Shown one piece after another: positions 22,635 through 32,663 of a DNA stretch of 64,000 bases. A program made the position numbers and the translations under genes. The stretch covers positions 434,001-498,000 of the forward strand of contig VNWV01000006.1 in the NCBI GenBank assembly GCA_009801085.1, written 5' to 3'. Origin of the DNA: Lasiodiplodia sp. COLG20 (Eukaryota; Ascomycota; Dothideomycetes; Botryosphaeriales; Botryosphaeriaceae). Below the pieces are notes generated by a model, which saw nothing but the letters and a program-made list of their open reading frames with translations, did not search any database and was not told the origin of the DNA. Numbering within the stretch: position 1 is the stretch's first letter; every line of letters begins with the position of its first letter.

Positions 22635-22952
22635 GATGGCTTTTATACAACTGTTGGGCACTAGGTTGGTCTTGGTGGGTGCAGTGAGGTTTTAATACTG
22701 TTCTTCTCAACCAATTCCCGAAAATGATTTAGAAATCCCGGCATAAGCGCCACCAGCGTTGCTAAAATTAGACAAATTCCTAAAAATAAAACACAAAATA
22801 ACGAAACTGTTTTTCGGAGATGTGAATTTGCTATTGCAGCATACAAATAGACGAGCAGCAGCCAGCTAGCAGACTCTTGATATCAATCAAACATCTTACA
22901 CTTTAACTCACAGCAACAACTAGAACAAAAGGTTCAATACAAACGACACAAT

Positions 22953-23426
22953 ATGAACAACTCAGTTGACAGCCAAACCGCATCGATCCTGTCGGAGAAC
23001 GTAGCCCCATCCGAAGAAAGCTTCGGGTCGTTCGTTGGAGGAGAGCCACGCCAGCCCAGCAATTCCAACTCAACGGACAACTACACAGTCTTCAGCGAGC
23101 AAGAGGGATCCTCTATACTACCACCAGACTATGGCCAGTGTGCTATTTATATGCTGAATCTGGAGATCCAAGCACACGCGCAAACGCAAGAGATGCTGCG
23201 GGACCAGGGCACACGAATCTTCAATTTGGAAAGGCATTATGTTCATCAAGGTGTGGCTATTCGTGCGTGGCATGCAACGTGGTCAGAGACGTCTGCGGCT
23301 CTTGAGAAAAAGATGCAGGAAAATGAGCTGCTTCGAGAAGAAGTGGAGATGTTAAAGGAGGAGAACAAGCGCCTTAAGACGGGAATGAATTTATGTCGGG
23401 AAGCATGCAGACCTGCCTCGGCATAG
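22953..23426 (+). CDS. Coiled-coil hypothetical protein
   Basis: Predicted 157 residues, single exon. The N-terminal 60 residues are Ser/Asn/Glu-rich and probably disordered. Residues 70-150 are helical, ending in a strong leucine-heptad coiled coil (LREEVEMLKEENKRLK). No signal peptide. It resembles a bZIP leucine zipper without a basic region, so it may dimerise with another protein; that is speculation. Divergent from the secreted protein gene, convergent with the gene at 23495. Confidence 0.55.
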   Translation: MNNSVDSQTASILSENVAPSEESFGSFVGGEPRQPSNSNSTDNYTVFSEQEGSSILPPDYGQCAIYMLNLEIQAHAQTQEMLRDQGTRIFNLERHYVHQGVAIRAWHATWSETSAALEKKMQENELLREEVEMLKEENKRLKTGMNLCREACRPASA

Positions 23427-23494
23427 GATTCCATGCTATTTTATTTGTACTTAAGAAACTTCATTGCCCAATCCAATCCGCAACGGCTTCCAAC

Positions 23495-24051
23495 TTACAC
23501 AAAGTCGGTCATACTATCATGCTGGTGGGGAAGGCGAAACCTCACTTGCTTGCTTTTGACTGGCTTAGCCTCCTCTTCTATATTTGTATGCAGTTGCTCC
23601 GGTGTTACAAATTCGTATGGCGGGTAGAAATCCTTCAGAGATGGCCAATCTATGTGTGATTAGTATAAGGCATCTGGTAACATGCTTAAGTGATCTCACC
23701 CATGTGACTCTGTAGATACGAGACAAGTTGGTCATGACCTCGTGTGGGGTGTGAGTCGGAAAGATGATGAGCAGAGAGGGTGCGTGTGTCTTGAGGAAGT
23801 CTGATGTTTTCCGTTGATTTCGCCAGCCTTGGTGCCCATATTTGCTCGCTGTTAGGTCGCTCCTCTATCTTCATAACCTGATTAAGCTCTCGAGTTGCTC
23901 GCATTGCAAGAGTATAATCTGGTAGCCTTTTCGTTACTGTCTCATACGGTATCAGTATGTTTCTCTTTATAAAAATCCAAGACTTACGTCTTTGTAGATG
24001 GGTTCGACTGCACTTATGAATGCAGTAATGACGCTTTTCTAAGGAAGACAT
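23495..24051 (-). CDS. Small hypothetical protein, three exons
   Basis: Predicted 151 residues from exons 24051-23988, 23936-23700 and 23649-23495. Donors are GTAAGT and GTGAGA; the second intron has TACTAATC before CATAG. The splice phases join cleanly and the last exon reads DWPSLKDFYPPYEFVTPEQL before a basic tail, much better than any unspliced frame. Basic at the N-terminus (KRHYCIHKCSRTHLQRR), no membrane segment. No family recognised. Confidence 0.5.
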
Positions 24052-24208
24052 AGTCGCACTTTACTTATTCTACCGACTTAAGGATATTGTAATCGTTTAT
24101 ATACTACTCTTTATAATAAGTAGATATATTTTCTTAGTAGACGCTGCCTGCCGCCGATACTAGGCTTAGTTGCTAAGAGAATATTACTGGGCCGGCCAGT
24201 TAGATTAA

Positions 24209-24240
<32 letters not shown>

Positions 24241-24480
24241 CCATCCTTATTACTATCACCATTCTTATCACTGTCATCACCACTATTATAATTATCATTA
24301 TTATTTTTACTACTAATCAGCACTTAGCAATATAGACTTTTACGCTGTAAATTGGCTAATCGTATAAACGGTAGGAATTAAGGATTATTTAGGAATTAGA
24401 AACATTCTTTTCTGTGCTAAGGTAAACAAGTCGACGAAAAAATTTCTCCACCTATGAAATCCGCCCGCAGCGTTGCATAG
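24052..24480. other. Intergenic with trinucleotide microsatellite
   Basis: Contains a run of ATT repeats and related CAC/CAT-type trinucleotides at about 24207-24310. A short frame across it is merely poly-Asn/Asp and is not called as a gene. Confidence 0.6.
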
Positions 24481-26205
24481 CTATAAGCACACCATCTGCC
24501 TAGCATCTTGCTCAAAGTCGTTCATCTCAGTCTCCGACAATCCCTCGCTATCTCGATTCACTTGAAAACCACGAAGCCCACGAAACCTATAAAATACAAA
24601 AATAGGCATCTGCTCGTACCAAGGCTTGTGCTCAAACCAAGAACTTCCCAGGCGATTATGAACCATGACCTCCACATGACGCAGGTTTGTAGCTTTCTCT
24701 CGAAGCATATTAATTCCAGCACTCTGGACACTGGAGATCTTTCGATCTGGACTCAGGACCACCATGACGATGACACTCGTGAGGCATCCCAAATATTCAT
24801 CCCCTAGATAAGTAAGGAATGCAGGCAACTCAACTGCTTCCACGTAGAAGCGATTTTCTCTTATAAAGAAAGATCTGGCCTCCTCGCGTACTGATTTTGA
24901 GACCCCGAACAAAGCGTGTGATGAAGGTCGGGCATCCACGGCCGACCCCAATGTCCCCGGTACCAGTGCGTGCCGATGTACAAATTGCCTGTGCCTGTAC
25001 ATGACCGGCTCTTCGTTGAGTAGGACCATGCCATAGATGTAATTCCGCAGATCTCCAGGCAAGTTGTTCCAGTAATCCGGCTCACTGCTGCCGTCAACCG
25101 GCTTAGAGGAAGGCAGAGATAAGCTTCTGTTAAAGATTGCATCCTCACCAAGTCGAAGGAAGTCCTTTTCTGGCATTGCACCGTGACCAATTCGAAGCAA
25201 ATCCCACAGGTAGTCCAGGAAACGGTCGTCATAGGCCGAGTAGGTTTTAAACTTGAATTGGTCGAGACATGGCCCTAGCCAGAAGCCGAACTCAATCAAG
25301 CGAAAGTGAGCATTGCCTTTCTGGTCAAGGATTATTCTCTCAGAAACGGCGGCCTCTGATTCCACCCAGTTGGTGATGCATTGGTAACCGAGATTGTGCA
25401 CAGCTTCAACGGTGTTTGCGATCTGAACGTACAGCTTCCACCTTCTCTGAAAGCTGAGATCTCCAAGTTTAACGGACGTCAGAGAACTTGAACCATGCGC
25501 CGGCTCGATCCAGTCGTAAAGTATCCCGCGGATTTCCTGTGAAAGGCGATTGGACCGGATTAGGCCTCGGAGCTTTGGAGCGCGGATACGAGAGGAGACC
25601 TCAGATCCACTAATGTCTTGCCACATTGGGAGCTCGTTCCCGAGAAGATCAACATCTCGAGGTGTAACACATCCATATTGGCGGCCTTGGATCAGTACTT
25701 TGTATCTGTCAGGTCCCAAGGGGGCAACGACCTCAACTTCACCCCACGTGTATAATGGTAGATCGGGGATGTCGATTTGGGGGCCGCGCAATCCGCCAAT
25801 CGGAGGTCCTCTGGATATTTCGGTAAAGGGATCCTCCTTCGTCCGATCGATAGAGATGAGCCATATGTGGCGGTATGTTTCCAGGTTGTCTCCAAATGCT
25901 TCGGTCTCTTCGAACCGTGTGGAACTCGTGATCAGCTTGACAATTGCTGGAAGGCGACTTTTTTTCAGTTGCTCGTCTCTATCCGTTCCAAAAAGGAGGA
26001 TATCCGGAAAATGTGTTCCTCTCATTAGGAGTTCGAAGTGTCGACTGCCCCATCTGAAAGAAAGACGCAGCTCGTCGATCGTAGACGCATAGTATAGAGA
26101 TTCGATGGTTGCGACTGGGTAGAGCCAGCTCCTATCGAGGGACCATTCTAGATTCCACGCTGCTAAAAATGACTGATAGTCTGGAACAGGAGGGCCTTCC
26201 GCCAT
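24481..26205 (-). CDS. Dead kinase-like plus F-box-like fusion protein (subfamily B)
   Basis: Predicted 574 residues, single exon. Residues 1-215 form a family-specific N-terminal domain (FELLMRGTHFPDILLF, GPDRYKVLIQGRQYGC). Residues about 215-310 look like a kinase C-lobe: RGILYDWIEP, AVHNLGYQC, then IILDQKGNAHFRLIEFGF. The HRD-type catalytic Asp is absent and DFG reads EFG, so it should not phosphorylate. From about residue 380, YWNNLPGDLRNYIYGMVLL and later FFIRENRFYVE form the F-box/2EXR-like end. The closest relative is the adjacent gene at 26628, about 30-40 percent alike by eye, implying tandem duplication. Possible role: an adaptor that recognises something through the pseudokinase part; inferred. 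Confidence 0.68.
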   Translation of the reverse strand: MAEGPPVPDYQSFLAAWNLEWSLDRSWLYPVATIESLYYASTIDELRLSFRWGSRHFELLMRGTHFPDILLFGTDRDEQLKKSRLPAIVKLITSSTRFEETEAFGDNLETYRHIWLISIDRTKEDPFTEISRGPPIGGLRGPQIDIPDLPLYTWGEVEVVAPLGPDRYKVLIQGRQYGCVTPRDVDLLGNELPMWQDISGSEVSSRIRAPKLRGLIRSNRLSQEIRGILYDWIEPAHGSSSLTSVKLGDLSFQRRWKLYVQIANTVEAVHNLGYQCITNWVESEAAVSERIILDQKGNAHFRLIEFGFWLGPCLDQFKFKTYSAYDDRFLDYLWDLLRIGHGAMPEKDFLRLGEDAIFNRSLSLPSSKPVDGSSEPDYWNNLPGDLRNYIYGMVLLNEEPVMYRHRQFVHRHALVPGTLGSAVDARPSSHALFGVSKSVREEARSFFIRENRFYVEAVELPAFLTYLGDEYLGCLTSVIVMVVLSPDRKISSVQSAGINMLREKATNLRHVEVMVHNRLGSSWFEHKPWYEQMPIFVFYRFRGLRGFQVNRDSEGLSETEMNDFEQDARQMVCL

Positions 26206-26627
26206 CTTCAGATGGAGAAAGAGATGAAGTCAGCAAAAATGAGGAGAGTAAGATGCAACGACAAGTGCTCAAAGAGAGGAGTAGGTAGCATATATATTTT
26301 GTAAAGCGGACCCGCAGTAATAACTGTGCTGATTGGAAGTAGGGACCAGCGCTTAACAAGATCGAATCAGCTTCCATGGATGCATATAAAATTGGCCTAA
26401 GCGCCATTTCTTTTATTAATATCATCATTATAATTATTTTCAACAAAGTGTTTTCATATGCAAACATTGATGCAAAGCACTTATGCATTCTCTTTTACGC
26501 CTTCGTTCGTGCTTGGTGATATGATCAGGAAAGTGTGGGATGAGATTATAGCAACGTTTCAGCCCACCATGGGCTTTACAATGATGCAATGAAGAATATC
26601 AACAATTAATAAAATAGGGAATTCCCC
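26206..26627. other. Intergenic between tandem paralogues
   Basis: No gene. Presumed promoter of the 24481 gene; AT-rich in the middle. Confidence 0.5.
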
Positions 26628-28304
26628 CTATGCCGTACTTGAGACTTTGAGTACTTTGTGTCTAATGGATCCCTCCAGTTCCTTACGATCTCGCGCATCA
26701 AGACCTCGGCTCCTTGGAGTTACCTCAAACTCCTCCAAGCCACGAAAACTCTGAAGAGCAAGAACAGGAAGCTGCTCCCTCAAGGATTTTTTCGTAGTGC
26801 TACGGACCATCGTGTTCACACAACGCAACGAAGTGGCCTTTTGTTGTAACTCCAAAATCCCCGTGCTCTGGGCTCTCGAGAGTGCATCCTCATCAGACAG
26901 TACTATGACGATGGTAATTGTTTTGAGAAGCTTTACAAAAGGTTCTAAGCTCCGAATGAAGTTGCAAATCTCAATGGCCTCCACGTAGAAACGGTTGTTG
27001 CTGGCGAAGAAGGACAGCGACTCCTGGCGCATTCCTTTTGATACAAGGAAGAGCCCTTTCCCGGGAATCGGCCTTTCACTGGTAAGCGACTTGGTCCAAA
27101 GCTTTGATGTTCGCGGAACCTGACGAACGAACCCCCCGTGTCTATACATGACAGGGTCCTCATCCTCCAGAACGCGTTCGTAGATCATGTTTCGTATTTC
27201 GGCAGATAGAGCGTCAAAATTTGACCGAGTAGGTTTCCGGTTGGCCTGATCAGCACTGAGTTGAACGGTGTCATGTTTGGGCCTGAGTCGAAGGAACTCG
27301 CGAAGAATGTCCAAGAAGGCGAAGTCAGGTTCTGGGCTGGCGTCAAGCTTCCACTTTCTACGACCTCCCGACTTGATGGCGTCCTCTTTTGTTACCTCCC
27401 GCCAGCTACCAAAAGCAACCATCGAGAAATTCGCATTCAGGTTGCCATCAATAATTACCCTTCGGACCACGTCACCTGTCCAATAGGGCTGCAGGCACGT
27501 ACACCGCAAACCCAGCTTATGGACTGCGTCGATAGAACAAGCAACCTGTTCATACCATGTCTCTCTCTGACCCCGGCTCACTTGCCCTACGGCGACGTCC
27601 GCGAGGCTTCTCGCCTCTGGCCAGGGCTCAATCCAGTCATAGAGAATTCCGCGGAGCCTTGGTTTGCAGCGATCTGCCCGAACCAGACCCTTTAGCTTGG
27701 GGGCTCGTATATCGTATGCTTCCGGGGATAGTGTTATTTTCCGCCACAGGTGTATCTCTTCTGAGAACAGAGCATCATGCCGTGGAGTGTAGCATTCGAA
27801 GACAGCTCCCTGGATTTTGACCTTGTATCTGTCCGGCCCGACAGGAGTGAGGACTTGAATTTCGTTCCACCAAAATGAAGGCAGGTCCGGCATATCCACG
27901 GAGGGTCCCAAGTTGCCACCGATGGTACTACCAGGCCGAATATCCAGAAGGGCGTCTTTGATCCTATCGTAGCGTACAAGCCAAACGCGACGATAAGACC
28001 CCACACTCGTACCAAGCTCTTCAATCCTTGCCAAGAGTCTATCCTTGACTTTAAGTCGGATGAGGGATTCGACTTTTGTGTGTATGTCTGCGTCGAACTT
28101 TTCTTGCATGGTAAAGAGGAGATCAGGAAAATGGGATCTGGTAATCAAAAGTTCGAAATGCCAGCTGCCAAGCCTGAATGGGAGACTCATTTGCCCTGTT
28201 TCGTGTCCGTCAGACAATTTTCCCACAACGAGATACCATGGGAAAGCGTAGGTGCTGTCAGGCGATTTCGACCGCCAAGCCGTCATACGAAAATCGTCGT
28301 CCAT
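26628..28304 (-). CDS. Dead kinase-like plus F-box-like fusion protein (subfamily B)
   Basis: Predicted 558 residues, single exon, same architecture and strand as the gene at 24481. Shared anchors are FELLITRSHFPDLLF, GPDRYKVKIQGAVFEC, RGILYDWIEPWPEA and AVHKLGLRC. The DFG position reads AFG and no HRD Asp is seen, so the kinase-like part is again inactive. The C-terminal part has FDALSAEIRNMIYERVLEDE and FFASNNRFYVEAIEI. The pseudokinase linker (KSGGRRKWK) diverges most between the paralogues. Function unknown; ubiquitin-ligase adaptor is the likeliest class given the F-box-like end. Confidence 0.68.
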   Translation of the reverse strand: MDDDFRMTAWRSKSPDSTYAFPWYLVVGKLSDGHETGQMSLPFRLGSWHFELLITRSHFPDLLFTMQEKFDADIHTKVESLIRLKVKDRLLARIEELGTSVGSYRRVWLVRYDRIKDALLDIRPGSTIGGNLGPSVDMPDLPSFWWNEIQVLTPVGPDRYKVKIQGAVFECYTPRHDALFSEEIHLWRKITLSPEAYDIRAPKLKGLVRADRCKPRLRGILYDWIEPWPEARSLADVAVGQVSRGQRETWYEQVACSIDAVHKLGLRCTCLQPYWTGDVVRRVIIDGNLNANFSMVAFGSWREVTKEDAIKSGGRRKWKLDASPEPDFAFLDILREFLRLRPKHDTVQLSADQANRKPTRSNFDALSAEIRNMIYERVLEDEDPVMYRHGGFVRQVPRTSKLWTKSLTSERPIPGKGLFLVSKGMRQESLSFFASNNRFYVEAIEICNFIRSLEPFVKLLKTITIVIVLSDEDALSRAQSTGILELQQKATSLRCVNTMVRSTTKKSLREQLPVLALQSFRGLEEFEVTPRSRGLDARDRKELEGSIRHKVLKVSSTA

Positions 28305-28977
28305 GTCTGTTCAAAAGAGGTGGTGGATGATGAAGGTAAATGCAAGAGAGAAAATTGTGCTAAATACTTGAAGATGTACTACGGCGACAACAGTTCTGTC
28401 CCAATAAGGCTCGGACGATCGACACGCAAGAAAACGGACGCCTGAGGATCGACAGGGCCAGCGCTTGCATGCCGCATAACATTTAAATTTGCCCACAATA
28501 CGCGAGTCCGTGCTCCGCTACATTTGAGATCTTTAACATTTTCAACATTTTCAAAGTTTTCAACATTTTCAACATTTTCAATATTTTCAGTATTTTCAGT
28601 ATTCTCAGTTTTTTCAATATTTTGAACACTATCAGATCCCATGTGTGATTTTTCTATACCTAAGCCATCCATGCAACATCGGCCTCTTCGTCTAAGGATT
28701 CAAGCACCAAAGAGAGGTAGGTAGAAGAAGAGGAAGAAAACAAGTGGCAAAAGTAACGTGACTTATAAACACTGCGTGTACGAAGGCGTCCCTCCCTGAA
28801 CTTGCCTAAGGAGTGTGTTTTGCATACATGTAAAAGAGTTGATACAATCTAGTATTTGTTTGAAGTTGCTTGGGTATGCTCGCCATGGCTTAGGGCATGA
28901 TCCCTTGGCGTCACGTGAGTCTATTGACTCCACGTGGGTCCTTTTCACGCCGCGGGTGCGCACCCCAAAATCCAGTC
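28305..28977. other. Intergenic with AT-rich 9-bp minisatellite
   Basis: About 28533-28625 is built of 9-nt units of the type AACATTTTC. A frame on the minus strand reads them as ENV/ENT triplets from ATG 28672, but nothing else supports a protein. The rest should hold the promoter of the 26628 gene. Confidence 0.5.
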
Positions 28978-30327
28978 TCATATTAAAGCGGCCGGCCCGG
29001 TCGTAGGGACGCCTGGTTTTCCAGAGACCAAATTCTGAACACGATTTCCCTTCCAGATTTCTCTGATCGCTCTTTGAATCCCCCAGTTGGTATTAATTTG
29101 ATCAACACACCATGTGTCTGCGACCAACTCGCGGGATTGCGTGTTACAATGCTCCAAGAACCATAATTGCGCGACCGGCGAGGCTGTTTGCAGAGAACTG
29201 TGGCCTCGCATTATAGCGAACTTGGCCGCGTCCTCAATATCATTCTATAGAATCGTCAGTTATTATACCCGAAATGGCTCTTCAAACGTACTGAGAAGAC
29301 GCCTAATCTGACTATATCCTGCTCAACCCGGTCAAAAATTGGGCCCAATACGTCGGGTGTGAAGGCAGGATCCCACAAAGCCCGTTCTATCGCTGCTTGC
29401 TCGTGGTCTGCGAGGGCGACGATACCAAGAGCCTCGTAATACTTGAGCTAGCCGAAGTTACCATCGACTCTTGCAAAATCAATCAAAAAGAATGCTTACC
29501 AAATTGACATCCCTCCAATTCTCCCGACAGAGCTCCCTGAGCATCAATATGTGCGGCTCGCTGATACGGGTACGAAACTGCGCAATTGTATCATGCAGAT
29601 ATTTTGGGAAATTGGAGAGGTCAGAGCTGAAGATATTCTCGTCGGCGTCGCAAAGACCGGCGTCAGTGCCGTTGAGCTGCTTTTCCGAGACAAGGCCAGG
29701 AGAACCAATATACTGGATGGAATCACATCCCCCAGGGGAGAGAGCTTGATGTTCTGCATGTTCTTCCTCTTGAATGTCGACGGGTGTAGAGGACTTGGCC
29801 GGTTGAATGTAGCCATGCGCTTTCGGGTCTTTGGACGGACTTTCAGGATTGACTGTCCTTTCATGACGTTGCTTGCCCTTTTTGTGGATGGTCTCCGTGG
29901 AACTCAGTACCTGATGGTGCTCACTCGGTTTTCCCATATTTTCGTCGTTCTCTGTGATAGACTCAAAGGCCTGTGGATCGTGTTTACATCGTTTCTTCCT
30001 CTTCCGGCATTCGAGGCAACTCGGTTTCCTTACCCGTTTGGTGCGACTCGATTTTCTTTTGTTCATCCTTTGGTTGCGTTCTGTGCTAGACTCAAAGGCC
30101 TGTGGATCGTGTACACAGCGTATCTTCCTCTTCCGGCATTCGAGGCAACTCGGTTTCCTTACCCTTTCGGTGGGACTCGATCTCGTTTCGTTCACACTTT
30201 GGTTGTGTTCTGTGGTAGACTCAAAGATCGGTGGAGGGGAGAATTGGTTTTCTCGTGAAATACTGAGAATGGCCTGGGCTGCTTGCATGGTAGCGTAGAG
30301 ATCGGGATTTAGTTTGAGGCGTAACAT
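28978..30327 (-). CDS. Hypothetical protein with two half Zn2Cys6 repeats and a shared C-terminal domain
   Basis: Predicted 416 residues; exons 30327-29500, 29447-29292 and 29244-28978 (GTAAGC and GTACGT donors; CTGAC branch in the second intron). Residues about 40-125 contain two copies of a 43-residue unit, each with VRKPSCLECRKRK and one more Cys (C-x2-C-x6-C). That is the first half of a Zn2Cys6 binuclear cluster without its second half; together the copies supply six cysteines. A third, degenerate copy follows. The middle is polar. The last 170 residues form a helical domain whose exon junctions match those of the gene at 31009, so the two are paralogues. Binding to DNA is possible but unproven. 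Start ATG 30327 is the first in frame. Confidence 0.62.
29958..30225 (-). repeat. Tandem 129-bp repeats encoding the half zinc-cluster unit
   Basis: TAGACTCAAAG recurs at 29958, 30087 and 30216, a constant 129-bp period (43 codons). Two copies are nearly complete and similar; the third is truncated. Confidence 0.88.
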
Positions 30328-30472
30328 GGTGGGAATGCAGTAGTAGACACTCAAGATCTTGAAGATACGTGTGATATATATACGTACGTGTGAACTTGAT
30401 AATGATCGTACCACCAGTGACAGTGAAGCGAGTGTTGCTATTGGCTCTAACAGCTGGGCCCAAAACAGAAAT

Positions 30473-30883
30473 CTACGGAATATCTGGCAAGATCAATTCG
30501 TCGTTATGATGGGTTGCGACGAAACGAAGAATGCCTCTCCAACCACTGTTTTGAATCACTCCGTTCGGGGAACGACACCGTGTCCGCTTCAAAACTGCCT
30601 TTGACTCCCCGTTACAAATCTGCCACAAATCTTTTCGCTCATGCTCCTGCAAACGCTCCTCTGAAAGGGCTGCGAATTCATCGGGCCCATACACCTTGAG
30701 CCAGCACAAGGCCACGCGTGCATTCGCTGGCAGTTTCTCTTCGTCGGCTTTTGTGTAGGTAGGACTTATCGCACCTTGGAGGCCAGAGGCTTCGCGCCAC
30801 CATTTTCTTGCTCGGGCTGCTTTTGAAACTGATTGGCGTTCAATAGAAGGTGCTGGGGAGGAAACCTCAATGGTGAAATGCAT
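30473..30883 (-). CDS. Short paralogue carrying only the shared C-terminal domain
   Basis: Predicted 136 residues, one exon from ATG 30883. Its second half (LQEHERKDLWQICNGESKAVL, then NSGWRGILRFVATHHNDE) parallels the end of the 31009 gene (LQQYEKTMLWGVCSDVTKSVL, NWGWRGLLRIVATFPKKD), so it is a partial duplicate. It could be a free-standing gene or a fragment captured next to its parent. The N-terminus is Ser/Arg-rich and unlike the paralogue. No known domain. Confidence 0.5.
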   Translation of the reverse strand: MHFTIEVSSPAPSIERQSVSKAARARKWWREASGLQGAISPTYTKADEEKLPANARVALCWLKVYGPDEFAALSEERLQEHERKDLWQICNGESKAVLKRTRCRSPNGVIQNSGWRGILRFVATHHNDELILPDIP

Positions 30884-31008
30884 TACTTAATATTCCACGA
30901 AAAATAATGAAATGGGGAAGACATGAGAATCGTGTGAAACTCTCTTTGACTCTCGTCCAGTCTTGCATGGTGAAGATGTCGCATTGTCCGATCCGATATG
31001 GGCTCAAG

Positions 31009-31785
31009 CTAAGACAAGGAAATATCTTTCTTAGGAAAGGTTGCGACAATGCGCAAGAGACCTCTCCAGCCCCAATTCTGGTACCCTCCCTCTGGAAGAC
31101 GCCCCCAAGTCCATTCAAGGACTGACTTTGTCACATCACTACATACACCCCATAGCATCGTTTTCTCATATTGTTGTAGACACTTCTCTGGCAGGTCCTG
31201 AACGCCGTTGATCCCGCAAGCTCGGAAGTCCACGAGCGCCTTTTTGGCATCCTCCTAGCAATTTTTTAGTAAACGTAACAAAATCGGACTCTATCAAGTA
31301 TTACCTGAAGATGATACCATTTCATGACGTCGTCACGGGCCATTTTCTGGATAATTCTTTGACGCTCGACGCCGTGATCCGAGCCCTCGAGAGTTGCACT
31401 GAGTTCGTTATGTATTTGATCCGTTGAACCCAAGGAAAGACGACACAAAAGTTGGTCCTAGAAGAGATTTGAAAAACAGGTATCAGCCAGATTGTCAATC
31501 ATTAGCGGTCAAGCCTCTTACAAAATCCCACAATTTCCATTCATCATGCTGTATAGAGTTGTCGATGATCCATTTCACCGAGTTTTGAGGAAGCAATGAT
31601 GCGTCAAGAATTTTGCAGGCCTCAACCTCCTCCAGATTATTGAACCCGTTATCGAACGGTTCTGGAGCCTCTCGTCCCCCAACTGCACAACTGGCTGCAT
31701 GGTCGTTAGTAGCACATTTATTTTCATGTAGAAAGTAGTCGTCTCGAGTTGGACCGTAGTTGTTGAACAAAGGCCAGAGTAACAT
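31009..31785 (-). CDS. Hypothetical protein, paralogue of the 28978 gene
   Basis: Predicted 220 residues from exons 31785-31522, 31457-31305 and 31254-31009 (GTAAGA and GTAATA donors; multiple of three). It has the same three-exon layout as the end of the 28978 gene, with the second junction placed just before a similar motif (EDAKKAL here, EDAAKFA there). Predicted helical and soluble; ends in NWGWRGLLRIVATFPKKD. No recognised family. It lies in a run of same-strand relatives, which argues for local duplication. Confidence 0.55.
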
Positions 31786-32107
31786 TTTCAGAGTCGTGTG
31801 TGCCTAGTAGACATTGGGTATTTTCTGGCATTTATGTATGCAAGCAATGCGCTGCATATGCGCAGCTTGAGCCGCAGTAATACTATTTGATGTGGATACT
31901 TGGATTATTGAGCAATTAAAACGCACGAACTTGTGATTGGGAAGCATCTGCTGTATTCCATGGATCCGGTTCCGGGGGGCCGAGGGCAGTGCGGCTCTAC
32001 GCTCGGACCACGCAGGATAATAAATAATCCGCCTCATGCTGGTAGACGCAGCCCCGCCGTTAAGAAAACATCCCCTTCCTCACCAAACCCCTCAACAATA
32101 CAACACG
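31786..32107. other. Intergenic, divergent promoters
   Basis: Separates a minus-strand and a plus-strand gene; no other content recognised. Confidence 0.45.
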
Positions 32108-32599
32108 ATGGAGGAACAAAGGCAGCATCTGGATCACGACGAATTGAAGCCTGAAGCTCAAAGCAGTCTGAGAAATCTATGTGAAGCTGTCGAGTCGATG
32201 AGAGAGCACGGGTGGGTCGAAGGCGCGACGATGGACACGCTCAATGAGGAGAAACTGGGAAGCCTTGTACCGGCAATCAAGTCTTTGGTCCAGTCATGCA
32301 AGGTTCTACCCCCACCATACTTCACACCCCTGAACTTCAGCCAAAGCTGATTTGTTTCTAAGTTCCAACGCCGCTTGCGCGGCAGCATATATCGTTTCAA
32401 GCAACCTAACAGGGTCTCTCCGAGTGGTCTTGATGTCATCATACCACTCTGTGTACTGGAGGGTACGAAACCGGTGCTATCAGCAAAAGAGCTATCAAGC
32501 AAAGAGCTTGTCGTTGGAAATATGTATTGGCTGAAGGACTCGTCTGCTCACATACAACCAGACGTAGTCCTTCTATGGTTGGGATCTCCCAAGGAATAA
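32108..32599 (+). CDS. Small hypothetical protein
   Basis: Predicted 143 residues, exons 32108-32302 and 32363-32599. The donor (GTTCTA) is poor, but the acceptor TTTCTAAG with GCTGAT ahead is reasonable and the phases match. The first exon is helical and acidic (LKPEAQSSLRNLCEAVESM). The second contains GLDVIIPLCVLEG and ends LLWLGSPKE. No domain recognised. The opposite strand is also open over part of this region, so the strand is not certain. Confidence 0.38.
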
Positions 32600-32663
32600 G
32601 ACAGATCGGTGGATTTTGGTGTTATGTCTGCAAGTCTACTATGTTGAAATGAAGATGATCGCT

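Noticed and set aside
24111..24323. Asn/Asp-rich frame of 70 codons
   Set aside because: It only translates a trinucleotide microsatellite.
28379..28672. Frame with repeated ENT/ENV triplets from an ATG
   Set aside because: Produced by a 9-bp AT-rich minisatellite; no other coding evidence.
29551..30258. Long plus-strand frame of 235 codons
   Set aside because: Antisense shadow of the zinc-cluster gene; its repeats mirror the 129-bp unit.
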